Of a stretch of DNA of 64,000 bases, positions 54,790 to 64,000 are shown piece after piece (the stretch's first letter is position 1; each line of letters begins with the position of its first letter). Both the position numbers and the translations under genes were made by a program. This stretch comes from Ochotona curzoniae (Eukaryota; Chordata; Mammalia; Lagomorpha; Ochotonidae): the NCBI RefSeq assembly GCF_017591425.1, contig NW_024467106.1, forward strand, positions 25,410,501-25,474,500. Reading direction: 5' to 3'. A model generated the notes under the pieces. That model made no database searches. It saw only the letters and a program-made list of their open reading frames with translations, and had not been told where the DNA came from.

Positions 54790-55090
54790 TCTAGCTATTA
54801 CATCAGTGAGGCTGCCTGTGTCCCACACTGGACTGTCTTGGTTGGATACCAGGTTCTCGCTTCCTGCTAATTGGCACTTGAGTGTACAGAGGGTAATGGT
54901 CCAAGTACAAGGCTCCTGCCCTTCATGTGGGAGCCCTGGATTGAGTTCATTATCCTTCTTTGGGGCCACCATCTTATGGGCACAAAAGTTCCAGATGTTT
55001 GGGAAATGAACCAACGAATGCTTTCTCTTTCTCTCTCTCTCTCTCTGTCTTTTCCTCCCCCCATCCCTTTCAAGAAAGTTAATAAAGCCA
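54790..55090 (+). repeat. Old C-family SINE
   Basis: CATCAGTGAGGCTGCCTGTG (decayed head), CTTGGTTGGATACCAGGTTC, GCTTCCTGCTAATTGGCAC, GGTAATGGTCCAAGTACAAGGC-TCCTGCCC, CATGTGGGAGCCCTGG-ATTGAGTTC, TGTTTGGGAAATGAACCAACG, a (TC)n tract at 55021-55047 and TTTCAAGAAAGTTAATAAA at the end. Confidence 0.78.
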
Positions 55091-55134
55091 CAGAAAAATA
55101 GAGAGTAAACTATGTTAGCAAGACTTCAAGTTTT

Positions 55135-55195
55135 GTTCGACACTCAGTCTAGCACTCAGTAGTTACTCAATAAATATTCACTAAATAAATCCAAC
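55135..55195 (+). repeat. L2 3'-end remnant
   Basis: CACTCAGTCTAGCACTCAGTAGTTACTCAATAAATATTCACTAAATAAATCC follows the L2 end pattern (GCCTGGCACATAGTAGGTGCTCAATAAATATTTGTTGAATGAATG). Confidence 0.7.
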
Positions 55196-55924
55196 ATGGT
55201 TTTAGGGATGCTGCTTTTCATCTAATGGGGGGTTTTCCTGCTTCCGTAATTTGATCATTGAAATACATGCAACATGATTTTGTAGACCAATATTAATAAG
55301 TGGAATGTGCTTTGTGGGCAGATCAGATTTGTTGGTGCCCCTCTTTAGAAGCACCTTGTTTGAATTTGACCAGAATGTAATACAGGGAGTCAGGATTAGG
55401 CACGGGCCTGTTCTATGCAGCAGCAAATCCAGTGGCTATCATTAGAACTTCTGTTTTTCTGATTGGAAAGAGGCTGCTGCTCTCCTCCAACTATTTTCAA
55501 CCTTATAAATCAAACAAAGAATGTCTGTGGGCAGCCTCAAGGCCCTCTAGGATTCATCTTTTCTTGTGTAATTCTACAATAGCAATTCACCATGACTACA
55601 TCAGTGTGCAAAACTTCCTTTGAATCAAACACATCGTTGCTATCATCTACACCAAGATTCTGGCACTCCTATATCACACAGTTTCCCAGGATAAGGTGCC
55701 AGTTTAAAGTATAAATTTATTACCTTGGAGGGGCAATATGTTAATTCACTACAGCCATTAATACTAAAACGCAAATTAGCTTATAAGTCACTGAGCTGGT
55801 ATTACTTCGCGGAACGTGACATAGAGCTGATTTTGTTCATCTTTCCCAGTATTAGGTTTATTTATTGCACAAACAAAAAATATTGCAGGGGCAAAAAAAA
55901 TCTAGGCGTCCATCACCATGGCAT
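55196..55924. other. Unassigned sequence
   Basis: No element recognised. Confidence 0.4.
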
Positions 55925-56206
55925 AGCAAGCTGAAACCCCACTTGAGGTGCAGGCATCCCATATGGGCACTGATTGAAGTACTAGTTGCTCTACAGTAAC
56001 GGCCAGTGAAAGCAGCAGAATGATCCAAGTGCTTGGATCACTGCGCCCACGTGGAAAACTCAGAAGAAACTCCTGACTTCACGCCCAGCTCAATCTATTG
56101 AGGTCATTATAGAGTGAACCACTGCATGGAAGATCTCTCTCACTCTGTCTTTCATTTTCTCTCAGTGACTCTGCCTTTCAGATAAAAAAATAAATAAGTT
56201 AACAAT
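55925..56206 (+). repeat. C-family SINE, near full length
   Basis: AGGTGCAGGCATCCCATATGGGC, ACTAGTTGCTCTACAGTAACG, AAAGCAGCAGAATGATCC-AAGTGCTTGGATCACTGCG-CCCACGTGG, AAACTCCTGACTTCACGCCCAGC, a TCTCTCTCACTCTGTC tract and GCCTTTCAGATAAAAAAATAAATAAG. Reads like the lagomorph-wide subfamily (CTTTCAGATAAATAAATAAA end) rather than the pika-specific one. Confidence 0.82.
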
Positions 56207-56317
56207 CTTTTAAAAATCTGAAATAAGGACTAACACCTATCTTGATCCCATCACAATAATATGATGGCTCTTATTCAAATTCAAGATCACCTTCAAATCT
56301 AATGCTTTCCCTTATTT

Positions 56318-56690
56318 TTCAGTAACAAGCACTAACACTTACTAGGTACTTACTGTGAGTCAGGCATTGTACTAGTCACCTTTAAATAAAGTCTATTTTA
56401 ATTTATCAACAGCTTACCAAATAGTTAAGTAATAGGACAAAGATTAATTAATTAATTAATTAGTTAATTAACTTCCTGGTTACTGAGCCTGCCCTGTAAC
56501 CTGCATTCTTTTAATGAAAGACATGTATCTGAGGTGCTAGTATCATAATAAGACATCCTTATACCCACTTTATAATTTTGAGATTCAGAACGCTTGATGA
56601 AATTGCTCAAAAACAGATCATAAAATGATGAATACAAGTTGTAAATTTATATCTTCTGACTTCAAGTTCAGTACTTTTTTTAATACTCTT
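56318..56690 (+). repeat. MIR remnant with internal (ATTA)n
   Basis: AGCACTAACACTTACTAGGTACTTACTGTGAGTCAGGCATTGTACTAG is a clear MIR 5' core. An (ATTA)n run sits at 56443-56471. TATACCCACTTTATAATTTTGAG-ATTCAG and GAAATTGCTCAAAAACAGATC look like the MIR 3' half (CCCCATTTTACAGATGAG..., TTGCTCAAGGTCACAC). The two halves are further apart than in an intact MIR, so either an insertion or two elements are involved. Confidence 0.65.
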
Positions 56691-57363
56691 TTTTATCTAT
56701 GTCAACTAGCAATGTGCTTTAACCAAACATATGATCTGTAGTCTCCTACTTGATTGATTAATATCATTTATGAATGCCATCTTCTGTTACTAAATAGCAA
56801 CACTGAATGCACACCAGTACCCAGAACGATGAATCATTAGGTCTTTAAACACAGTTTGATTTCGTTGTTTTCTTTTCTGTTTTTCTGTTATTATAAGTAA
56901 TATCATAATCAAGGCTTCTGTGTAACATCATTTCTCTTTCAAAGTGTTTTTTACACAAATGGCTGTGCACAGTATCTTTCATTTTGTCTAATTTTCCAAC
57001 AATGATTCAACCTTATACAGAAAATGGAACGTCATCTCACTGCAGACAGCAACGGCAACAGATAATTGCCCAGCAACTCCTGCATGTCAGTTGCTGGTAG
57101 AGACAAAATTTTCAGCAGTGCGAAAGTTTCACAGACATTTAAAAATGAAGCTATGCTGCCCACTTGTTAGTAGGGTGCCCATTAGTTATGACAGGGTCCC
57201 TGGGCCTCTTTTTTAATGATTGCTTCATGCAAGCACACAATCCTCAGACTGATAGTCAAATCTGGATTTAAACCGTGGCTACCTAACTGGAAAGAGGAGC
57301 AGAATATTTTGTAACCTGCCCTAGTTTCTGAGCCACTGTCCCAGCTGTCGTTCTAGTTGCACC
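56691..57363. other. Unassigned sequence
   Basis: No SINE or L1 seen. 56995-57180 is unique and moderately GC-rich. CAAATCTGGATTTAAACCGTGG near 57258 may be a MIR scrap. Confidence 0.35.
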
Positions 57364-57390
57364 AAAAACAAACAAACAAACAAACAAAAA
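57364..57390. repeat. (AAAC)n microsatellite
   Basis: About six AAAC units. Confidence 0.9.
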
Positions 57391-57474
57391 CAACCCACAG
57401 TTGTCAGGTAATTAATTGGTCATGTCAGTTAGTATGGTCACTAAAACAAAGCAGATTTTTCACAACATCACCTG

Positions 57475-57590
57475 ACTGATCTTCTAGAATGTAAATTCCT
57501 TGAGAACAGAAATGATGTCTTCACTGAATCTTCGTGTGGGCCCTAAATCCAGCTGATGCTCAATATTAATTGATGGTTTCATACATGGAA
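57475..57590 (+). repeat. L2 3'-end remnant
   Basis: CTTCTAGAATGTAAATTCCTTGAGAACAGAAATGATGTC, TCACTGAATC, CCCTAAATCCAGCTGATGCTCAATATTAATTG follow the L2 3' end (TAGACTGTAAGCTCCATGAGGGCAGGGACTTTGTC ... GTGCTCAATAAATA). Confidence 0.75.
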
Positions 57591-59319
57591 GTGAAGAGGT
57601 TGCTTCATGCTTTGTAGGCAGCTAATTCAAACAAACACTTTCATTAAAATGAAAAATTGGTGATTTTGAAGGAAAGATTTTGTATCTTGGATTAGATTAC
57701 AGAGTAATTTACTTATGCTAACATCATGTCTCTACAGTATTTTTACTCAGGAAACATTGATTTTTAAAACTGAAAGTCACCTTGATAAAGAGATGAATCA
57801 CCTATTCAGTGCTACCAAAAAAATAATTATATTTAAGTTAATCTCGATACACAAATAGACTTTTTAAATGAGTATTTTCAAATTATTTTATAAATTCCTT
57901 TTTGGGGGGTAGCATTCTGATTTCTTATAAAAAAAATGTTAAGTTAAAGAAAGGTGAAGTCAAAGTATTAAAACCAAGATGGAGGTAACATTCATCCACG
58001 TTAATTGCAACCAAGAGCTTTTCATTATTCACATATCAGATGCGAAACATAGAAAAACCTCTATCTTAGAACCATTTTGTCATTTACATTTTTAACAGTT
58101 TCAGTATCTAGTTATGAGCTTTTAATTTGTTTATATCACAATTATGTTTTCTTTAGCAGCTGCATATGAATTGTAATCAGCTGGGAGGTAAGAAATAGAA
58201 TCATGCTGGTAAAGTCTCTAAAGATAAAAATACTGCTACATCAAGGCTTGCAGTCAAAAAGAAGTAAATAATAAGCTATTAAAAGTTACCCTCAGATCAT
58301 TTTCCAAGTGCTACAACTTTTATCGTGAATAGAAGGGAATTCATGAATACTTGGGTTAGTATCTAAATTTAAAAGTCTGTTCTACAAAACAAAATAGAAA
58401 CGAATCAATTGCAGAAATAATTAAATCACTTGAGGATTATCTCTGGAATAAAATTCCTAGGAGACTTTCTGCTTATTTCAATCCTTCTGTAAGGTAAGTT
58501 CCCACTAATAAGCCCATGGAGCAACAAACTTGCTGGTTGTTAATACAGTGCAGTGGTTTTCAAACTGTGTTGAGTGAATACCCAGTGTTGAGAGAACATC
58601 TAGTGTTTTGTGAAGATACATCCCCAGGTCCTAAAGTGGAAAGAGGCCAGTGAGTCAAAAATCTGAATTCTCCACTCTTTCCCCCGGAGTAGTATGAGTT
58701 CTATCTGTTTTATACTTTGACTTCCCATTTAACAGTTCTTTTTAGTGGGTTCTTCTGAGACAAAGACATCTAATGATAAAACTATTTACCATAATACAGT
58801 GACAATGCTATGGATTATGTTAATTTAGATGTTTTTTTCTTTTTTTGTGGTAAATCCAGACCAAATGTAACTTCATTGCAGTGAAATAACAAAATGTAAC
58901 TTCACTTCACTTAACCTACACATTGAAAAGTGTTACAGAGACCAACCAGAAGATGCTTGCATGTTAATATGGTTTGAATTACTCTGAATTAGTGAACCTC
59001 AATAGTAAGGAAAGCACAAAGAACTTAGGAGCTGAGTGTATAACGGGATAAAACTTGCAAAAACACACTGGCTCCAAGTTTCAGTTCAGATATTCAAAGT
59101 ATCAAAGTTTATATTTTTAACACTAAGTTTGGTTCATCATGGTCCAGTGTTTTCACAGGTCTTGTTCAAATGGTATTATGAAATGAGAGAAGGGGGAAAA
59201 AAAGATGTGAAACAAGAATACAAGACTCAAAGGTGTATGGAATATAATAAAGTATGAGACCTCCCAAAGAACATAGGGTTTTCCCTCTTAGAATTTCAGA
59301 TCTATTCTTTTGAGAACTT
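57591..59319. other. Unassigned AT-rich sequence, 1.7 kb
   Basis: No repeat recognised, no exon-like signal. Confidence 0.4.
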
Positions 59320-59465
59320 TATTCCCTAACAAACATTACATGAGACCCTATAGTGTGTCTTGTTCTTCTGGTTCTGGTATCACATGACAAATGGTTCTAT
59401 CATCTCTGTTAAAGATAAGGAAATTATCTCATTGAAATTCCAGTCTATATTACTCTTCAGGATAT
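59320..59465 (+). repeat. MIR-like remnant
   Basis: ATGGTTCTATCATCTCTGTTAAAGATAAGGAAATTATCTC resembles the MIR segment TATTATCATCCCCATTTTACAGATGAGGAAACTGAGGC. Short. Confidence 0.45.
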
Positions 59466-59804
59466 GCACAGTACTTTATAATTTTTAATATTCATCATGT
59501 AGTTTTGGGTATAGGGATTTTACATGTATTATTCCCTGTAGTATGCCATGTACACCTAAAGGTGCAAATCACGTCAGGCTCCTTAATTCCTGAAACATTA
59601 CTGTCTATAAAGCCGTTGCACCTTTGTGTATTTGGTGAATTAAATTTTAGAAAGCCATAAAAGCAAGTATTTAAATTTGCATAAAACTTTCTTTAATAAT
59701 GAATGTAGAACAAGCACAGAGTTTGCTTATATCTCCATGGTTATATTAGGATGTACTTAGAGGTATATGGAGCCTTTACTCAAAGAACTGCTATATATTT
59801 GATT

Positions 59805-59955
59805 TATTTTCATGAGAGCTCTAGAAGGACAGTAAAGACAGATATTATTAACTCTGATTTAAATAAGAAAAAGCTGAGTAGTTGATATCACATTCAGTAT
59901 CTTATTGGGTAGTAATTAGAATCAAGGATGTGGTTTTCATACTTCTCACTTCAAT
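59805..59955 (+). repeat. MIR remnant
   Basis: CATGAGAGCTCTAGAAGGACAG, GATATTATTAACTCTGATTTAAATAAGAAAAAGCTGAGTAGTTG and GGGTAGTAATTAGAATCAAGGATGTGG keep the order of the MIR core and 3' part (GAGAAACTGAGG..., AGTGGCAGAGCCAGGATTCG). Confidence 0.55.
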
Positions 59956-62219
59956 TTAAACCCTTAAGTTTCTAACACCAATTATTAGGCAATGCACTAG
60001 GACATTCCTTTGCTCCAAATTGATTATCTAGGCTGGTTACACAGTAAGAGAAATCTTCATATTACTGTTCATACATCAGAAAACTATTCAAATATCTATT
60101 CAGGTAGATCCGTGTATCAGGGGGATTTTTTTTAATACCAATGGGATAAGTCCCACTAGTAAATGAAATTTTTAAACAAAATGAAGGATTAAATACACTG
60201 CTATGAAAGGAAATATAAATTGGAAGCAATCTATTTAGAAAGAGTAGTTGGTTTTCATATTAGCCTTATAGGGTAGTAATTAAGCAGAGACAGATTCATA
60301 TGTGTGAAATTTCGGAGAAGTATTTCTTGAAAAACAGAAACCATACATGTTAAAGATAGGCAGACTTATGGGAGGCAACAAAAAATATCATTATCAGTGG
60401 ATAGCAAAGGAGTTGAGCTGGGATTCTATAGAAATGGGTCATTTCATACCATTTCATACTTTTAAACCAATCCATAAAGTTAATGCTTAATTCAAAGTGC
60501 AATGAAATCCACTGAAATGTTTTTAAGCCAACAAGTAGCAATACATATTTTTGAAGTTTTATAAAAGGATTTGTTTATTTCAATGATGCATATTTATAAG
60601 TATAGGAGCCATTTGGGGGTGCTTTAGTGAGAATAGGTTACAAGGGATGGAACAGTAAAGAAAGTTGGAGAACTCGTAAGATTATCAAAGTACTTCTAAA
60701 TGACACTATATTGTGTGGCTAGTATTTGAGTGCTGATAATGGATGTAAAAAGTTTTGAGCAATGAATTTGTGGATAAAATTTGAAGGACTTGTTAAAGGA
60801 CTCTACGTGGAAGAGCTGAGAGAAGAAGCACCATGGACATTTCCCAAGGTCTCTGAATAACAGAGCTATAAGAAAAGTTGTACCATTTACTGACATGAAG
60901 AAGACTACAAATAAAAAGTTATTCACAACACTGACATTAAATCTATGGAATCCACAAAATCCAAATGAAGGTACAAGTAGTCTAATAGAGGTATAAGGTT
61001 GGAGCTCTAAAAAATGGTGGACCAAAGGACAAAAACTGAATCTCACCAACATATAGATGGTATTTATCTCTATGCAAACGCTTGAGATCTGTCTGTTCAG
61101 AAAGAAAATGGGAAACATTCATGCTGAATACTGGAGAACTCAAATATTTAAATTCAGTTCAAAGTACAGGAAACCAGTCACACAGGATTAGAAAGATTAA
61201 ATAGACAGAGGAAAAGAAAAAAAGAGTGGTTACCAAAACAAGAAAGATGTCTTGGGGAGATCCTAAATATCAGATAGGCTGAGAGTTCAAACAAGGAGGA
61301 CACAACGTTTTCTGTGGATTGGGCAATACAGTGGCGCAAAGATCATGATACAGCTTACTGGGGAGAAACGTTGGAGGCAGAAGCCAGTTAGGAGCAGTAT
61401 TAACAAATGAAGGACAGCTGGCAGCATGCTTAGCAAAGTCTTTGGGAAATGCTGGCAGTATTTCATTCACTTGATTCCTTTATTCATGTTTCTCATTCAA
61501 TTTATTAAACAAAGATTCTAATTTTAGCAACGAAATGTTCTGACGATCCTTTCAAGATAGATGAGTTGCTAAACGGGCTTGTGAAAAATGGGAAGACTTG
61601 ATCTGATATATAGAATTGTTGACTGTTAGCCAAATCATTATTGAAGAGTATATGCTCAGAAAAGGACAGTTGGGCCTTAAAACAGTTCATCTTAAGTCAC
61701 TTTTCTGACAGCAATTAAATGGGAGGACTCAATGTCTATTGAGTAACTAATGCACCACAACAAGATGAAAATATATGTACCTTTATTCTCTGAGTGACAG
61801 GAAACACATATTGTTATTTAACCAGAAGTTGTCTGAGGTCATCAAAGAGGACAGGAAATACTAAAAATTAGTTTTTTCAAGGTTCTTACATACAATTAAC
61901 GTAAGCACTTTAAATTATATTTTAAAAAGCAGAATGATAGATCAGAATTGTGAGAGTTTAAAGCAGCAAGATTGTGGTAGATCCTTTATGTCTTCAGTTA
62001 AAGGAACAAGTTAAGCAATCCATTTGTGTGGATGTGATCTTTTATACAAGTGCTTGATAAAGCTGCAAAGCATATATAAAACAGAAGTTTCATTGGGCCT
62101 GGAATTGTCTGTGAACATTATGGTGAAATCTGACCCCCTTATGAAATTGAATCTATCTGTGCTGGAGTACAAAACAAAACTACCACATGACACCTTATAT
62201 AATAAGCAGCTCTAAATGA
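59956..62219. other. Unassigned sequence, 2.3 kb
   Basis: No named repeat. A 140-codon minus-strand open frame at 60696-61118 is rich in Phe/Ser from A-rich plus-strand DNA and has no domain I recognise; not called as a gene. Confidence 0.35.
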
Positions 62220-62900
62220 ACTAAGAATCTAAAGCTATACTCTGATACCATCACATTACCAGAGGATATTACCAAGGAAACTCTGCAAGACAGGTATAGA
62301 CAATGACTTCTTGGAAAAACATCCCAGAAGCACAGGCAATTAAAGCAAAAATAAGTTAATAAGGTTACACCAAGCTGAGAAGCTTCTGGACTCCAAATGA
62401 AACCATTGACAGAGTAAAGAGACAGCCACGGAATGAGAGAACATCTTTACAAACTACACATCTGATAGAGGATGAATACCCATGATTTATAAAGTGCCCA
62501 ACAAGCTCTTTAATGAGACATACATTCCAGTTAAGAAATGAGCAAAGGACATGAATATATAGTCTTCAGAGATGAAATTTAAATGGCCAACTAATATTAA
62601 AAAATAAAATCCCAGACTCACTATCCACCGGGGAAATACAAATAAAAGACGCAATGAGGTTGTACTTTACATCAGTTAGAATGGTTATCATCCAGCAATC
62701 AGAAAACAATAAATGCAGGCATGGTTGTAAGAGGAAAATGTGCTCTAATCAACTTCTGGTGGAAATATGAACTAGTGCAATCTTTTGGAAGATAGTATGG
62801 AAAATCATCACAAATCTGAAATTAGATCTCCCATATAACTCCATACCCTCTCCTGGGAATTTATCCAAATGAAATTGATCCAAGTGGAATTTCCACAGCA
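62220..62900 (+). repeat. L1 ORF2 3' part (old, sense)
   Basis: Sense-strand L1 ORF2 C-terminal phrases in order: CACAGGCAATTAAAGCAAAAATAAG and AAGCTTCTGGACTCCAAATGAAACCATTGACAGAGTAAAG-AGACAGCC, then GAGAACATCTTTACAAAC, AAGAAATGAGCAAAGGACATG and GGGGAAATACAAATAAAAG. They continue with CATCAGTTAGAATGG, TGGTGGAAATATGAACTAGTGC, ATCTCCCATATAACTCCATACC and CTCCTGGGAATTTATCCAAATG. Frame is broken repeatedly. The following 3' UTR is lost or unrecognisable. Confidence 0.8.
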
Positions 62901-64000
62901 AACCTTTTTGTTGTTGTTGATTGCAATATGTGCCTAAGTGAGAAGCAATCACTGTGGGCTGAGAAGGCGAAATATTCTAGTAATCACAGGCTCGCCCATG
63001 ACTAAGAATGGGATGAAGGCAGCGTTCCAAAGCAAAATAGACACTATTCCCTAAACGAAGAGAAATGTAAATTGTGCTGCAAATCAACATCCTCTCAGGT
63101 CCACTTACCTAGTTTTCAAATATGTCTGCATTTTTGCTAAGAGTTAACAACAGAACTCACATTCATTTTCTATATTCAGCTCTAAGACTAGGGAAAACTC
63201 ACTTTTCTTACTGAGCCTCCATATAATTCTTGGTCAGCAAAAGTAAGGCTCAATGAAATGCACAGCTAAAATTATTAATGGTTCAATTTAAATGGAAGGG
63301 AAAGAACAGAAAGTGACACCTTATCAAATCGTTTTGAAAACATTTAGATACTTTTTGTTTGGGAATGGATATGGTCATTCATTAACTACACTTGCTGTAT
63401 CTTCTGTCTCAGTCGTAATAGCAAAGGTACTTTTGGTCTGTCTCCTGCTCTGTCCCTGCATGATTATACCTTCTGCATGGTCCTCCATGGCCATTTCAGC
63501 AGGCTTAGGCAAAGTCGCTCCTTCCCAGATCATAACATAGACCCTGCTGGTTCAGAAATGAGATTTTTGTGTTTGCCCAAGGAGGTAGAGTGACCATTGA
63601 TCAATATAAATCAGGATTAGGAGGGGAGATAAATGTGATAAACTTTTTAGAATTCCATCTACAAAATACTTAAAATATATTTTCTTTATGTTGGTAAACA
63701 TATGTATTTAATAAGTCCTGAAAATTCTATGAAGTACTTAAAACTCATTTTTTTCTCTATGTAGAATTTCTTGTGCAAATTTAATGTTGAGAAAGGCTCA
63801 GCTCTCTCCTTTACCTACATCTTATGTAAAGAAGCTCCTCTTGGGTCCTGCCTTAGGGCAGTTTACTAATATACTGGAGTAAGATGTATCATTTATCTTT
63901 CCATCTTGTCTATTCATTACCATCTATATCACAGTAACTAATGACTTACCAAGCACTAATCAAAACATTTCACATAAATAAATTTATTTTTCACCACATA
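62901..64000. other. Unassigned sequence to the window end
   Basis: 1.1 kb without a recognised element. The 82-codon frame at 63292-63540 has a hydrophobic middle but no family resemblance, and I do not support it as a gene. Confidence 0.35.

Noticed and set aside
60696..61118. 140-codon open frame, minus strand
   Set aside because: Phe/Ser/Val-rich product of an A-rich opposite strand, no domain recognised and no gene context.
1..64000. CRISPR arrays, bacterial operons, phage or plasmid features
   Set aside because: The sequence is mammalian nuclear DNA by its SINE, L1, MIR, L2 and MaLR content; no regularly spaced direct repeats of CRISPR type were seen.
1..64000. Intact endogenous retrovirus with gag, pol or env
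   Set aside because: Only LTR-like or MaLR solo elements were recognised; no open retroviral frame or paired LTRs were seen.

Overview
This window is mammalian nuclear DNA, AT-rich and CpG-poor, and I find no supportable protein-coding exon in it. The interspersed repeats point to a lagomorph, most likely a pika (Ochotona). There are many C-family SINEs, recognised by an A/T-rich tail read as TTTATTTATTTTTATTGGAAA on the minus strand, a GGCCTGGGAAAGCAGT core, and a tRNA-like head. The youngest copies carry a head of the CCCGGC-ACGATAGCCTAGTGGCTAAAGTCCT type, which I associate with pika rather than the rabbit GCTGTGGCGCAGCGGGTTAAAGC head. L1 3' UTRs with a lagomorph-style G-rich purine tract support this. 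The genus is an inference from memory; the order Lagomorpha is firmer.

Layout. 1-5.5 kb: scattered young and old SINEs in otherwise unrecognised DNA. 5.5-10.4 kb: decayed L1 sequence on the minus strand, comprising one ORF2 remnant split by SINEs and an unidentified 0.5 kb insert, then two older L1 3' ends. 10.6-11.1 kb: a solo-LTR-like element on the minus strand. 12-21 kb: SINEs of several ages, a GC-richer block, an L1 3' UTR, and an old SINE that contains a 36-nt U2 snRNA fragment flanked by direct repeats. 21.9-28.2 kb: a small inverted-repeat DNA transposon relic, a second LTR-like element, and an internally deleted L1. 31.9-35.2 kb: a 3'-truncated 7SK RNA pseudogene with direct repeats, then a unique block with clustered PBX/MEIS-type motifs, then an MLT1-type LTR. 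36-44.5 kb: old SINEs, a CA microsatellite and three more MaLR-type LTRs, all on the plus strand. 46-57.6 kb: MIR and L2 remnants, a SINE split by an L1 3' end, and several unique stretches. 59-64 kb: MIR fragments and the 3' part of an L1 ORF2 on the plus strand.

The window reads as an intergenic or deep intronic gene desert. The long open frames fall in repeats or AT-rich DNA and show no family resemblance. The items most worth checking are the two 3'-truncated small-RNA retrocopies (U2 and 7SK) and the motif-dense unique block near 34.1-34.7 kb, a candidate regulatory element. Repeat identities come from reading the sequence against remembered consensus features; boundaries are approximate, usually within 5-30 bp.
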